In this document: positions 1 to 9,616 of the stretch, in pieces
How positions within the stretch are numbered: position 1 is the first letter of the stretch
Layout: each line of letters opens with the position of its first letter
NCBI GenBank assembly: GCA_024403115.1
Contig: JAKSSL010000004.1
Location: 1-64,000, forward strand
Direction of reading: 5' to 3'
Source: Clostridia bacterium
GTDB lineage: Bacteria > Bacillota > Clostridia > Peptostreptococcales > Anaerovoracaceae
Length of the DNA: 64,000 nucleotides
The notes under the pieces: generated by a model
The model's input: only the letters and a program-made list of their open reading frames with translations
Database searches by the model: none
What the model was told of the DNA's origin: nothing
Position numbers and translations under genes: made by a program

Positions 1-8
1 GCATTTAG

Positions 9-17
9 TGGTATAAT
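9..17 (+). promoter_or_regulatory. Extended -10 promoter element for metG
   Basis: TG, one base, then TATAAT at 12-17 forms an extended -10 element. A start site near 24 would give a leader of about 40 nt before the metG ATG at 67. The -35 region lies outside the window. A short CTGCC/GGCAG inverted repeat lies in the leader. Confidence 0.5.
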
Positions 18-66
18 ATACTCAACTATTATGGGCTGCCCCATTTGGCAGACGAAAGGAAGAAAA

Positions 67-1989
67 ATGACAGAAAAAAAGAAGTATTACATTAGTACAC
101 CAATTTATTATCCAAGTGCGAACCTTCATGTAGGTCACACTTATTGTACAGTTATGGCTGACGCTATGGCTAGATACAAAAGAGCAACAGGATATGACGT
201 AATGTTTTTAACAGGTGCTGACGAGCACGGACAAAAGATCCAAACTTTAGCTGAAGCTAAGGGCGTTACACCTCAAGAATATGTTGATGAAGTCGTTGAA
301 GGAATTAAGGACCTTTGGAAGACAATGGAAATTTCCTACGATGATTTCATTAGAACAACTGAACCTCGCCACGTTAAGAGAGTTCAACAAATCTTCATGA
401 AGATGTATGAAAAAGGGGATATTTACAAGGGCGAATATGAAGGCTTATATTGCACACCTTGTGAATCATTCTGGACTGAAAGCCAATTGGTAGATGGTTG
501 TTGCCCTGACTGTGGCAGACCAGTACAAAAGGCTAAGGAAGAAGCATACTTCTTCAAGATTTCAAAATACCAAGACAGATTAATTGAGCTACTTAGTGGG
601 GACGAATTCCTACAACCAGCAAGTCGTAGAAATGAAATGCTTGGATTTATTAACCAAGGACTAGACGATTTATGTATTTCAAGAACATCATTTGACTGGG
701 GAATTCCAGTTCCAATTGATGACAAGCATGTAATCTATGTATGGTTAGATGCTCTTACAAACTACATTACAGCTTTGGGATACCCAGATGAACCTGAAAA
801 GTATGAAAAATACTGGCCAGTTAATGTTCACCTTGTAGGTAAGGAAATCGTTAGATTCCACTCAATCATTTGGCCTGCAATTCTAATGTCAATTGATGAA
901 CCACTACCTCAAAAGGTTTTGGGCCATGGATGGTTATTAATGGGCGATAGCGGAAAGATTTCCAAGTCAAAAGCTAACAAGGGCGTAGATGTAATTGACC
1001 CAGTAGTATTAATCGACAGATACGGCGTTGATGCTTTAAAATATTTCTTGTTAAGAGAATATACATTTGGACAAGATGGCCATTTCAACAACGAAGTTAT
1101 GCTTAAGAGATTAAACTTCGACCTTGCAAATGACCTTGGAAACCTTGTATCCAGAACTGTATCCATGATTGAAAAATACAATGATGGAATCATTCCAGAT
1201 GCAAAGATCGAAGATGAGTTCGACAAGGATTTGAAGAAGATTGCTATCGGTGCAGCTGACAAGGTTGATGCTCAAATGGATAAGTTCGCTTTCAACATGG
1301 CTTTAGAAGAAATATGGGTAGTTATTAGAAGAGCGAACAAGTACATTGATGAGAAAATGCCTTGGGTATTAGCTAAGGATGAGGCTCAAAAGGATAATTT
1401 AGACACTTGCCTTCACAATCTTGCTGAAGCACTTAGAATAGTTTCCATATTGATTAATCCATTTATGCACACTACTGCAGGAAAGATCAGAAAGCAATTG
1501 GGAATCGCTTTATATGATATCGTTTGGGAAGACGCTAGCGAATTCAATATGCTTTGCCAAGAAAAGGTTAAAAAGGGAGATGCAATATTCCCAAGACTTG
1601 ATATTGAAAAGGAATTAGAAGAGCTTGCGGAATTAGCAGGTGGTCCAAAGGAAGAACCTATGGTTTACAAGGACGATATCGAGTTTGATGATTTTGATAA
1701 AGTAGATTTAAGAGTTGCAAAAGTTTTGGAATGTGAAAAGCATCCAAATGCTGATAAATTATTGGTATTCCAATTACAAGTTGGCACTGAAAGAAGACAA
1801 ATCATTTCTGGTGTTGCAAAGGACTTCAAGCCTGAAGAATTAATTGGAAAGAATGTAATTATAGTTGCAAATCTAAAACCAAGAAAATTAAGAGGTTTAG
1901 AATCACAGGGAATGATTCTATATGCTGAAAATGGCGAACATTTAGCTTTAGTTTCAACTGAGGCTGAGAATGGAAATTCTGTAAACTAG
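67..1989 (+). CDS. metG: Methionyl-tRNA synthetase with C-terminal tRNA-binding domain
   Basis: This enzyme charges tRNA-Met with methionine in the cytoplasm. The 640-residue product shows the class I signature HVGH near residue 22, a zinc knuckle (CTPC and CCPDCG), a KISKS version of the KMSKS loop near residue 297, and a C-terminal EMAPII/Trbp111-type domain from about residue 535 ([20 protein letters not shown]), which helps hold tRNA and supports dimerisation. The length fits the long bacterial MetRS with this domain. I chose ATG 67 over the in-frame ATG at 31 because AAAGGAAG precedes it and the protein then starts directly at the Rossmann fold. No T-box leader is visible. The cytidylate-kinase-like gene follows after 10 nt, so the two are probably cotranscribed. 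Confidence 0.97.
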   Translation: MTEKKKYYISTPIYYPSANLHVGHTYCTVMADAMARYKRATGYDVMFLTGADEHGQKIQTLAEAKGVTPQEYVDEVVEGIKDLWKTMEISYDDFIRTTEPRHVKRVQQIFMKMYEKGDIYKGEYEGLYCTPCESFWTESQLVDGCCPDCGRPVQKAKEEAYFFKISKYQDRLIELLSGDEFLQPASRRNEMLGFINQGLDDLCISRTSFDWGIPVPIDDKHVIYVWLDALTNYITALGYPDEPEKYEKYWPVNVHLVGKEIVRFHSIIWPAILMSIDEPLPQKVLGHGWLLMGDSGKISKSKANKGVDVIDPVVLIDRYGVDALKYFLLREYTFGQDGHFNNEVMLKRLNFDLANDLGNLVSRTVSMIEKYNDGIIPDAKIEDEFDKDLKKIAIGAADKVDAQMDKFAFNMALEEIWVVIRRANKYIDEKMPWVLAKDEAQKDNLDTCLHNLAEALRIVSILINPFMHTTAGKIRKQLGIALYDIVWEDASEFNMLCQEKVKKGDAIFPRLDIEKELEELAELAGGPKEEPMVYKDDIEFDDFDKVDLRVAKVLECEKHPNADKLLVFQLQVGTERRQIISGVAKDFKPEELIGKNVIIVANLKPRKLRGLESQGMILYAENGEHLALVSTEAENGNSVN

Positions 1990-1999
1990 GAGGAAGCTT

Positions 2000-2620
2000 A
2001 TGAAAAAGTTAATTACTATTAGTAGAGAATATGGAAGTGGCGGATTAAAGGCAGGAAAAATCTTAGCAGAAAAGTTAGGAATCCCATTCTATGACAGAGA
2101 AGAAATCTTCAAGAAAATTGAAGAACAAGGCTATTCACGCGAAATGATCGAAACAGCTGAAACAAAGGCAAAGAACGGTTTTTCATACGGTTTAGGTTCA
2201 GCTTTATTTAGAACTGACTACACTGCTGCAGGCAATCTATCAGTTAATGAAAAGATTTTCTTAGCAAACTACAATGTTGTTAAGGAAATTTGTGCCAGCG
2301 GTGAAGGCGTTATAGTTGGTAGATGTGCAGACTACATTTTGGACGATGTTCCAGGAGTAACAAATGTATTCGTATATGCTGAACTGGAAGACAGAATCAA
2401 AAAGGTAAAAGAAGACTACGGTATTGAGTACGACAATATGGAAAAATACGTAAAGGATTATGATAAGGGTAGAGCAAACTACTATCACTATCACACAGGT
2501 CGTAAGTGGGGAGATTTCCACTATTACAATTTGATGATCAATTCCAGCTATATCTCAGCAGACGAGATTGCAAATCTAATTCAAAGCTATATTGAAAATA
2601 GAGATTACGATGAGGAATAG
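2000..2620 (+). CDS. Cytidylate kinase-like family protein
   Basis: The 206-residue product begins with a P-loop-like segment (ISREYGSGGLKAGKILAEK) followed by GIPFYDREE, the pattern of the Cytidylate_kin2 (AAA_26-like) family, which is related to but distinct from classical Cmk. Members are presumed nucleotide kinases, but the substrate is generally unproven. The C-terminal half is rich in Tyr and His (YYHYHTGRKWGD), which is typical of the family. A strong AGGAGG lies just before the ATG. It follows metG closely and is closed by a terminator, so it is probably the last gene of the metG transcript. Confidence 0.8.
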   Translation: MKKLITISREYGSGGLKAGKILAEKLGIPFYDREEIFKKIEEQGYSREMIETAETKAKNGFSYGLGSALFRTDYTAAGNLSVNEKIFLANYNVVKEICASGEGVIVGRCADYILDDVPGVTNVFVYAELEDRIKKVKEDYGIEYDNMEKYVKDYDKGRANYYHYHTGRKWGDFHYYNLMINSSYISADEIANLIQSYIENRDYDEE

Positions 2621-2628
2621 TATATGAA

Positions 2629-2653
2629 GGTGGCTTTAGGGCCACCTTTTTTT
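2629..2653 (+). terminator. Rho-independent terminator after the kinase-like gene
   Basis: GGTGGC (2629-2634) pairs with GCCACC (2641-2646) and is followed by a run of seven T. Confidence 0.9.
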
Positions 2654-2698
2654 GTGAAGAAAAAAACACATAGAGTTCACAATTAAATGATAATTTTT

Positions 2699-2707
2699 TG
2701 TTAGAAT
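2699..2707 (+). promoter_or_regulatory. Possible extended -10 element for the 3D-pot operon
   Basis: TG, one base, then TAGAAT lies about 22 nt before the ATG at 2729. No good -35 is visible. This is a weak call resting mainly on its position after a terminator. Confidence 0.35.
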
Positions 2708-2728
2708 AGGTGCAAGTTGGAGAAAAGT

Positions 2729-3520
2729 ATGGAAACATTGAAAAATAGTACATACAAGTTAAAAGAACTTGCCTCAAAACTATGGCAAAGTAAGCGAAAA
2801 CAAGTTATAATTGGTATCATAGTTTTTATATGCTTGATAATACTTGTTGTGCTTTTAAATTCTTTGAGGGAATTTGTTCCTGCAGAGCTTTCAGCCTACG
2901 GACAAGATGGCGAAATAAGCAATGCCTATACGGACAAAGGACAGTTGGAGAAGAAGATCGATTTCTCATCTCTAACTCGATACGAATATGCCTACAAGAA
3001 TAAAGCCATAGGGCACACTACAGTGAGAAAAGCATCCAATAAGCTTCCTACCGGGGTTATAGGCCTTGCGGATAGTGGCAACGATGGTGTTTTAACTAAG
3101 GTGTACCTTAACAAGTATAAGGGAGACAAATTTGTAAGTAAGGAGTATATCGAGACTAAGGTTACAAAGAAAGCCCATGACAGAATCATAGGATATGGCA
3201 CAAAGGGCATGCCCCGTTTTGAGGACTATCAAGGAGAAGTTCATGTTAAGAAGACCTTGAAAGGATGCAGGGCCTCCGCTTATTCCGGCGGGCCTAATGC
3301 ACGAGGTGCTTCTGGAAATCCTTGCACTTATGGAACCATGGCGGTAGACACAAGTGTTATACCAATGGGAAGCCTATGCTATGTTGAGGGGTATGGATTT
3401 GCAATCGCAAATGATACAGGCTCAGGTATTAATGGAAAAGATATAGACGTATTTTTCAATCAATATGAAACTGCCTGTCGCTGGGGCATTAAATATGTAA
3501 CCGTATATGTCTTGCAGTAA
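2729..3520 (+). CDS. G5 and 3D domain cell-wall protein
   Basis: This 263-residue protein has a basic N-terminus, one membrane anchor (about residues 28-46), a G5-like segment (about 85-160, ending in IIGYGTK) and a C-terminal 3D domain (about 170-263). The three Asp signature is visible in MAVDTSVIPMGS, NDTGSG and GKDIDVFF. 3D domains occur in secreted, peptidoglycan-acting proteins such as YocH and YabE and resemble lytic transglycosylase folds. Export with cell-wall binding or cleavage is therefore likely, but the exact activity is inferred. I chose ATG 2729 because GGAGA sits just upstream; an in-frame TTG at 2717 overlaps that ribosome site. potA follows after 6 nt. Confidence 0.8.
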   Translation: METLKNSTYKLKELASKLWQSKRKQVIIGIIVFICLIILVVLLNSLREFVPAELSAYGQDGEISNAYTDKGQLEKKIDFSSLTRYEYAYKNKAIGHTTVRKASNKLPTGVIGLADSGNDGVLTKVYLNKYKGDKFVSKEYIETKVTKKAHDRIIGYGTKGMPRFEDYQGEVHVKKTLKGCRASAYSGGPNARGASGNPCTYGTMAVDTSVIPMGSLCYVEGYGFAIANDTGSGINGKDIDVFFNQYETACRWGIKYVTVYVLQ

Positions 3521-3526
3521 AAACCA

Positions 3527-4600
3527 TTGGCAAAGGAATTAATAAGACTTGATAATTTAACAAAAAGCTTTGGAGATAACACAGTTCTAAAAGGACTTTC
3601 CCTTAGCGTTCACGAAAATGAATTTATAACTCTTCTTGGCCCATCTGGCTGCGGTAAAACCACTACTTTGAGAATCATTGGTGGTTTTGAAAAGCCTGAT
3701 GAGGGAAGAGTTTTTTTTGAGGGCAAAGACATTACAGATCTTGAGCCTAATCATAGACACATTAATACAGTATTCCAAAAATATGCTCTGTTCCCACATA
3801 TGAATGTTGAACAAAACATAGCTTTTGGATTAAAGGTGAGTAAAAAGTCCGACGAGTATATCAAGGAAAAGATTAATTACGCTTTGAAGCTTGTTAACCT
3901 TGAGGGTTATGAAAAGCGCAATATCAATTCTCTTTCCGGAGGGCAACAACAAAGAATAGCCATGGCAAGAGCCATCGTCAATGAACCTAAGGTTCTGCTT
4001 TTAGATGAGCCTTTGGGAGCTTTGGATTTAAAGCTACGCCAAGAAATGGAGTACGAGCTTATCAGATTGAAAAATGAGCTTGGCATTACTTTTATCTACG
4101 TAACTCATGACCAAGAGGAAGCTCTTACTATGTCTGACAAGGTTGTCGTTATGAACGAGGGTGTTATTCAACAAATGGGTACTCCTGAGGAAATATATAA
4201 CGAGCCACAAAACGCTTTTGTCGCTGACTTTATTGGTGACAGTAATATAATCGACGGCTTTATGATACACGATAAATTGGTAAATATCTGCGGTGTTGAC
4301 TTCCCATGCGTGGACAGCGGTTTTGGGGAAAACAAGGCGGTGGACGTTGTTATTAGACCAGAGGACGTGGAACTTGGAAAGCCTGGCAAGGGCCAGTTGG
4401 ACGGAGAAGTAATACATAATGTTTTCATAGGAGTTCACTATGAAATGGAGGTTATGGCAGGAGACTATGAATGGCTGGTTCAAAGCACAACTAGTCATCC
4501 TGTAGGTGAAAAGGTCAGCATTAAGGTAAAAGCTGACAACATTCAAATAATGCACAAGCCACAAAGCAAGGATGAGGAGGCTTTAGACTTAGATGTATAA
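3527..4600 (+). CDS. potA: Spermidine/putrescine ABC transporter, ATP-binding subunit
   Basis: This is the ATPase that powers polyamine import with PotB and PotC. It shows Walker A GPSGCGKTT (about residue 37), the signature LSGGQQQRIAMARA, Walker B VLLLDEPLGALD, the H-loop VTHDQEEALTMSD and a C-terminal TOBE-like domain from about residue 240, all typical of the MalK/PotA type. The start is TTG at 3527, giving MAKELIRLDNL, the usual start of the family. No good ribosome site precedes it, so translation may be coupled to the 3D-domain gene ending at 3520. It overlaps potB by 8 nt. Confidence 0.93.
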   Translation: MAKELIRLDNLTKSFGDNTVLKGLSLSVHENEFITLLGPSGCGKTTTLRIIGGFEKPDEGRVFFEGKDITDLEPNHRHINTVFQKYALFPHMNVEQNIAFGLKVSKKSDEYIKEKINYALKLVNLEGYEKRNINSLSGGQQQRIAMARAIVNEPKVLLLDEPLGALDLKLRQEMEYELIRLKNELGITFIYVTHDQEEALTMSDKVVVMNEGVIQQMGTPEEIYNEPQNAFVADFIGDSNIIDGFMIHDKLVNICGVDFPCVDSGFGENKAVDVVIRPEDVELGKPGKGQLDGEVIHNVFIGVHYEMEVMAGDYEWLVQSTTSHPVGEKVSIKVKADNIQIMHKPQSKDEEALDLDV

Positions 4601-5408
4601 GCACAGAGGTTTTGCTTTGCCATTTATCATCATGATAATCATAGGAACTTTAGTGCCTTTATGTAGCATAGTTTTCTATGGTTTCACAGATGATACTGGC
4701 AATTTTACAATTGAAAACTTTCTGGCGATGTTTAGCGAAGAGCATATAAAAGCCTTGATTTTTTCAGTGCTATTAGCATTGATAAGTACTTTTATTTGTC
4801 TTATCCTAGCATATCCTTTGGGATTGATTCTAAGGAAAAGCAAGCTTGGCAAATCCGGCTTTGTAATATTTATATTTGTACTGCCAATGTGGATGAATTT
4901 CCTTCTTAGAACTATGGCATGGCAAGTTATATTGGAAAGAAATGGTTTGTTGGATCATTTCTGCCAATTCTTAAATATTCCTTTTGTGGAGATTATAAAC
5001 ACGCCTTTTGCAGTTGTGCTGGGCATGGTTTATGATTTTCTACCTTTTATGATTTTGCCTATTTACAACGTTTTAAAGAGCATGGACGAAGGCCTAATCG
5101 AAGCTTCTTACGACTTGGGCGCAGGGAAGTTTACAACCCTTAGAAAGGTAATTTTGCCTTTGAGCGTCCCAGGAATAATCAGTGGCATTACTATGGTATT
5201 CGTACCATCTCTAACAACTTTTGTAATATCAAATATGTTAGGTGGCGGCAAAATCAATTTAATAGGAAATATTATTGAGCAAGAATTTACCGTTTCGGCA
5301 AATTGGAATTTAGGTTCTGGTTTGTCTTTCGTCATGATGATATTAATCGTGGTCAGCATGGTAATATTCACTAAACTGGATGAAGACGGGGAGGTGAACT
5401 TGCTATGA
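4593..5408 (+). CDS. potB: Spermidine/putrescine ABC transporter, permease
   Basis: This is one of two membrane permeases of the polyamine importer. The 271-residue protein has about six membrane spans and an EAA-type loop for docking to PotA (ASYDLGAGKFTTLRKVILPL, about residues 170-189). The order potA-potB-potC and the overlaps (8 nt with potA, 4 nt with potC) support tight coupling. GGAGG lies at the end of potA, 12 nt before the ATG. Confidence 0.92.
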   Translation: MYKHRGFALPFIIMIIIGTLVPLCSIVFYGFTDDTGNFTIENFLAMFSEEHIKALIFSVLLALISTFICLILAYPLGLILRKSKLGKSGFVIFIFVLPMWMNFLLRTMAWQVILERNGLLDHFCQFLNIPFVEIINTPFAVVLGMVYDFLPFMILPIYNVLKSMDEGLIEASYDLGAGKFTTLRKVILPLSVPGIISGITMVFVPSLTTFVISNMLGGGKINLIGNIIEQEFTVSANWNLGSGLSFVMMILIVVSMVIFTKLDEDGEVNLL

Positions 5409-6190
5409 GAAAGATAGGAAAAGGCTTGTACATAGCTTTAATAATGTTCTTCCTGTATCTTCCTATTGGATTTTTAATCGTATTATCTTTTAACGAGGGA
5501 AGATCTATGGCAGCGTGGACAGGTTTCTCATTCCACTGGTTTGAGGAGATGTTTGAAAGCCGTATGATAATGGATGCCTTGTATAACACATTTACCATAG
5601 CTTTGGGAGCATCTTTGGCTGCAACTGCTATAGGGGTGCTGGCTTGTATCGGCCTTCAAGCTATGGGATATAAATCAAGACAAAGCTTACTTACATTAAA
5701 CAATATACCTATGCTTAATGCAGATATTGTAACAGGTATATCCTTGATGCTTACTTTTGTAGCATTTGGTATATCTCTTAACTACGAGACAATAATGTTC
5801 TCACACATTTGTTTCTGCATACCATATGTGATATTGTCCGTATTGCCAAAGTTCAAGGAGATAGGGGACAATACTTTTGAGGCAGCTCTTGATTTGGGTG
5901 CAACTAAAACAAAGGCTTTTATAAAAGTAATACTGCCTGAAATTATGCCGGGCATACTGTCAGGATTCTTATTGGCATTCACCATGTCCGTTGATGATTT
6001 TGTTATTACTCATTTCACAAGAGGTGCAGGAATAAACACCTTATCCACTTTGATTTACAGTCAGGTAAAAGTTGGGGTAAGACCTACCCTTTATGCTTTA
6101 TCAACTGTGATTTTTGTGGTAATATTAATAGTGCTGGTATTAACCAATATTATTTCCAGCAAGAGAGAAAAAAGAAGGCTGGAATTGTAG
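5405..6190 (+). CDS. potC: Spermidine/putrescine ABC transporter, permease
   Basis: This is the second permease of the polyamine importer: 261 residues, about six membrane spans, with the EAA loop ALDLGATKTKAFIKVILPEI at about 160-179. The ATG overlaps the potB stop (ATGA), and GGAGGTGA lies upstream. Instead of potD, the next gene is a RibU-like ECF substrate-binding subunit. Confidence 0.92.
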   Translation: MRKIGKGLYIALIMFFLYLPIGFLIVLSFNEGRSMAAWTGFSFHWFEEMFESRMIMDALYNTFTIALGASLAATAIGVLACIGLQAMGYKSRQSLLTLNNIPMLNADIVTGISLMLTFVAFGISLNYETIMFSHICFCIPYVILSVLPKFKEIGDNTFEAALDLGATKTKAFIKVILPEIMPGILSGFLLAFTMSVDDFVITHFTRGAGINTLSTLIYSQVKVGVRPTLYALSTVIFVVILIVLVLTNIISSKREKRRLEL

Positions 6191-6199
6191 GAGGAAAAC

Positions 6200-6754
6200 T
6201 TGGAAAAGAAATATAGTACTCAAAAATTAGCAAAGATGGGAATGATGACAGCCATTGCTGTAGTCCTTGGATTTGTAAAGTTCCCAATTATTCCAACTGT
6301 TAGTTTTTTGACATATGATTTTGCCGATATCCCAATTTTAATAACAAGCTTTGCATACGGCCCATTGGCTGGATGCATTATTTTGACAATTGTAAGTTTC
6401 ATTCAAGCTTTCTTACTAGGCGGGGATGGTATTTACGGTTTTGTTATGCATATGCTTGCTTCAGGCGCATTTATTATAATCGCTGGAAATATGTACGAAG
6501 CTGGCAAGAGCAAGCAAAGAGCTATTTCTGCAATGATCTGTTCAACTATTGCAATGATTATGGTTATGGCTTTGGCCAACTATTTCATTACACCGTTTTA
6601 TATGGGCACAGCTGATACTTATGACCAAATGCAGGAAATGGTTTCAAGCTTGATGGTATTTATTTGTCTATTTAATTTAATCAAAGGTGCAGCAAACTCG
6701 GTAATTACATTCTTTGTATATAAGAGAATATCGCCGTTCTTGCACAAACTTTAA
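6200..6754 (+). CDS. ECF transporter S component, RibU-like (riboflavin)
   Basis: This 184-residue, about six-span membrane protein has the features of an ECF substrate-binding subunit: an N-terminal LAKMGMMTAIAVVL helix, the segment YDFADIPILITSFAYGPLAG close to RibU (KMDFSDIPxLIxxFAFGPxAG in known members, from memory), and a C-terminal FNLIKGAANSV. It would capture a vitamin, probably riboflavin, and use the shared EcfA1-A2-T module encoded at 27-29.5 kb. Start is TTG 6200 with AGGAGG six bases upstream. It sits inside the polyamine operon between potC and potD. No FMN riboswitch is visible near it. The substrate is inferred from similarity. Confidence 0.7.
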   Translation: MEKKYSTQKLAKMGMMTAIAVVLGFVKFPIIPTVSFLTYDFADIPILITSFAYGPLAGCIILTIVSFIQAFLLGGDGIYGFVMHMLASGAFIIIAGNMYEAGKSKQRAISAMICSTIAMIMVMALANYFITPFYMGTADTYDQMQEMVSSLMVFICLFNLIKGAANSVITFFVYKRISPFLHKL

Positions 6755-6758
6755 TAAA

Positions 6759-7820
6759 ATGAAGAAAATGGTTTTAATAGTTCTACTAGTTATGATGACG
6801 GTAGGACTATTGTTTGTTAGCGGATGTGGAAGAGCATCTGACTACATTGGACAAGTTCACATATATTGCTTTGGAGATTATTTTGATCCAGATTTAATCT
6901 ATTCCTTCGAGGATGAAACAAGAATCCAAGTCGTTTTGGATACTTTCGATACCAACGAGGAACTTTATCCTGTGGTTAAAAACAGAACTGTAGATTATGA
7001 TTTAATCTGCTGCTCCGACTATATGGTCTGCAAGCTGATGAAGGAAGGCCTTTTGGATAAGGTGGACAAGGAAAAGCTTTCCAATTACAAATATATGGAT
7101 GAGAAAGCTTTGAAAATGCTTCAAAATATTGACAAGAACAACGATTATGAAGTTCCACACACTTGGGGAACTTATGGAATAATATATAATCCTACTATGA
7201 TCGATGGACCTATGCCTAAATCATGGGATGATTTGTGGGATGCTAGATTCAAGAACCAAATAATAATGACTGACAGTTTGCGTGAGAGCTTCATGGTAGC
7301 CTTAATGCGTGGCGGTTATTCTCTAAACTCAAAGGATTTAGATGAGCTTAGCTATGCTCGCGATGAGCTTTTAAAGCAAAAAGAGCTGGTATATAAATAC
7401 AGCAATGATTCCACTAGAGATTTAATGATCGGCGGAGCTGCAGCCCTTGGAGTCATCACTTCTGGGGAAGTCCTTTATGCTCAGGAATGCAATGAGGATT
7501 TGGAATATGTAATCCCTGAAGAAGGTAGCGAGCTTTGGACTGACTGCTGGGCAATTACAAGCTATGCCAAGGAAAAGGATTATGCATATAAGTTTTTGGA
7601 CTATATGCTAAGACCTGAAAACGCATATAAGAATTTTGAATATCTAACTTATGCAATTCCAAATACAGGCATGTACGAATTAATGGACGAGGAAGAAAGA
7701 AACAGTGACATAGTTTTTCCTAGTGATAAACAGTTGAAGAAATGTCAGGTATTGGAGAATTTAGATAACAAAACTAATAAAATATATAGTCAGTTTTGGA
7801 AAGAAGTCAAAGGAAAATAG
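6759..7820 (+). CDS. potD: Spermidine/putrescine ABC transporter, substrate-binding lipoprotein
   Basis: This 353-residue extracytoplasmic binding protein delivers polyamine to PotBC. It begins with a lipoprotein signal peptide (hydrophobic run, then lipobox VSGC with Cys at residue 23), followed by a type 2 periplasmic-binding fold (VHIYCFGDYFDPDLIYSFED at about 32-51; PHTWGTYGIIYNP; DCWAITSYAK). ATG 6759 was preferred to an upstream in-frame start because it gives the normal signal peptide. There is no clear ribosome site, and it starts 4 nt after the ECF gene, so coupled translation is likely. Confidence 0.9.
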   Translation: MKKMVLIVLLVMMTVGLLFVSGCGRASDYIGQVHIYCFGDYFDPDLIYSFEDETRIQVVLDTFDTNEELYPVVKNRTVDYDLICCSDYMVCKLMKEGLLDKVDKEKLSNYKYMDEKALKMLQNIDKNNDYEVPHTWGTYGIIYNPTMIDGPMPKSWDDLWDARFKNQIIMTDSLRESFMVALMRGGYSLNSKDLDELSYARDELLKQKELVYKYSNDSTRDLMIGGAAALGVITSGEVLYAQECNEDLEYVIPEEGSELWTDCWAITSYAKEKDYAYKFLDYMLRPENAYKNFEYLTYAIPNTGMYELMDEEERNSDIVFPSDKQLKKCQVLENLDNKTNKIYSQFWKEVKGK

Positions 7821-7822
7821 AG

Positions 7823-9556
7823 ATGAAATTTGAGAAAGCAAATATCAAAACACCTTGGGAAAAATATATGGGACCAGTTCCTATGGAATTGGATTATTTT
7901 GATGGAAGCATGTCCGAAAAAGTAGAGGATTGTGCTAAAAATTATCCCAACATTACTGCCTATGAGTTCATGGGTAAAAAGGTGAAATACAAAGAGTTTT
8001 ATGCACATATTGAAAGGGCTGCAAAGAGCTTAAAGGCTTTGGGCGTAAAGGAAGATGAAGCGGTTACAATCTGTATGCCTAACTGTCCTCAAGCTATAGT
8101 AATGTTCTATGCTGCCAACATGATAGGGGCTAAAGCTAATATGGTGCACCCACTTTCAGGTGAAGAGGAAATAGCTTTTTGCATTAATGAAACAAGAAGT
8201 GCAATTTGTTTGGGCCTAGATCAATTCTATGAAAAATTTGATAACTTAATTCATGATAAGAAGATACATCTTAGAGCTTTAATTATTGCAAGTATTAGAG
8301 ATGAATTAAAGGCTCCTCTTAAAGTGGGCTATGATTTAAGTGAGGGCAAAAAGTATAAAAAGGTTAAACCTAGCAAAGAGGTTACTTTGTGGAACGATTT
8401 CCTGAGAAACGGCAAAAACTTTGCTGGGGAATACAAGGTAAAAAGAAAGTATAGTGATCCTGCTGTAATACTGTATAGCGGTGGTACTACAGGCACTATG
8501 AAGGGAATAGAACTTAGCAATTTCAACTTCAATGCTTTGGGTCAGCAAGTAATTGCAACAAATCCTATGTTCAAGCCTGGAGATAAGATGCTAGCTGTTA
8601 TGCCCGTATTCCATGGTTTTGGCCTAGGTGTATGCATCCATTCAATGCTTTCCAATGGAGGATGCAGTTTGTTAATCCCAAGGTTTGATGTTAAGTCATA
8701 TGCTAAGCTTTTAAAGAAACACAAACCAAACTTTATTGCAGGGGTGCCTACTTTGTATGAGGCATTGATTAGACTGGATTCCATGGACGGCGTGGACCTT
8801 TCATGTTTGAAGGGAATATTTAGCGGTGGAGATTCCCTGTCCATTGAGCTTAAAAAGAAACTGGATAAATTCTTGGCTGAACACAAGGCTTCAGTAAGGG
8901 TAAGAGAAGGCTATGGAGCTACTGAATGCGTAACAGCTTGTTGCCTTACTCCTTTAACTGAGGAGAGAGAAGGAAGCATTGGAATTCCATTCCCAGACAC
9001 CTTCTTTACAATTTGCAAGCCGGGAACTTGCGAGGAATTGCCATATGGAACAGAGGGTGAAATTTGCCTGGCAGGGCCTACTGTGATGATGAGATATATT
9101 AATAATCCTGAAGAAACAGAGAACACTTTGAGAGTTCACGCAGATGGCATGACTTATGTACATACTGGCGATTTGGGACTTATGGATGAGGATGGCTTTG
9201 TATATTTCAAGCAAAGAATCAAGAGAATGATCGTAACAAGTGGATACAATGTTTATCCATCACAAATAGAAAACATTCTGGATGCTCATGACATAGTTCA
9301 TATGAGCTGTGTAATAGGAGTTCATGACGACTACAAGGTTGAAAAGGTTGTTGCCTATGTTGTTCTAAAGCCTAATGTAAGGTTAACTGAGGACATGGCT
9401 CGTGACCAATTGAAAGAATATTTATACAAAAGAGTTGCAAGATATGCTGTTCCGAAAGAGATTCATTTTAGAGATGATTTACCAAAAACTTTAGTGGGTA
9501 AGGTTGCTTACAGGAAACTTCAAGAGGAGATAGAGCAAGAGGCTAAAGGTGAATAA
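7823..9556 (+). CDS. AMP-forming acyl-CoA/acyl-ACP synthetase
   Basis: This 577-residue ANL-superfamily enzyme activates a carboxylic acid as acyl-AMP and passes it to CoA or a carrier protein. Visible motifs are the P-loop YSGGTTGTMKGIE (about 217), GYGATECVTACC (about 365), the hinge region YVHTGDLGLMDEDGFVYF (about 447) and a C-terminal Lys in PKTLVGKVAYRK. The chosen ATG 7823 follows AGGAAA and starts 2 nt after the potD stop. acpP is next, behind its own promoter, which makes fatty-acid loading onto ACP or CoA plausible; the chain length cannot be read from the sequence. Confidence 0.85.
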   Translation: MKFEKANIKTPWEKYMGPVPMELDYFDGSMSEKVEDCAKNYPNITAYEFMGKKVKYKEFYAHIERAAKSLKALGVKEDEAVTICMPNCPQAIVMFYAANMIGAKANMVHPLSGEEEIAFCINETRSAICLGLDQFYEKFDNLIHDKKIHLRALIIASIRDELKAPLKVGYDLSEGKKYKKVKPSKEVTLWNDFLRNGKNFAGEYKVKRKYSDPAVILYSGGTTGTMKGIELSNFNFNALGQQVIATNPMFKPGDKMLAVMPVFHGFGLGVCIHSMLSNGGCSLLIPRFDVKSYAKLLKKHKPNFIAGVPTLYEALIRLDSMDGVDLSCLKGIFSGGDSLSIELKKKLDKFLAEHKASVRVREGYGATECVTACCLTPLTEEREGSIGIPFPDTFFTICKPGTCEELPYGTEGEICLAGPTVMMRYINNPEETENTLRVHADGMTYVHTGDLGLMDEDGFVYFKQRIKRMIVTSGYNVYPSQIENILDAHDIVHMSCVIGVHDDYKVEKVVAYVVLKPNVRLTEDMARDQLKEYLYKRVARYAVPKEIHFRDDLPKTLVGKVAYRKLQEEIEQEAKGE

Positions 9557-9559
9557 AAC

Positions 9560-9588
9560 TTGCATTTTATACAGAATTATATTATAAT
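9560..9588 (+). promoter_or_regulatory. Sigma-A promoter of acpP
   Basis: TTGCAT (9560-9565), 17-bp spacer, TATAAT (9583-9588). It gives acpP its own transcript. Confidence 0.8.
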
Positions 9589-9616
9589 TGCAAGGTAATC
9601 AAAGGAGGACAGATAT

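Noticed and set aside
1-66. T-box leader for the tRNA synthetase genes
   Set aside because: No specifier loop or T-box sequence is visible before metG, and the other synthetase genes lie inside operons with gaps of less than 20 nt.
4034-4564. Long open frame on the minus strand within potA
   Set aside because: No ribosome site or family match; potA has clear ABC motifs on the other strand over the same bases.
6190-6200. FMN riboswitch for the RibU-like gene
   Set aside because: Only 9 nt separate it from potC, so there is no room for an aptamer.
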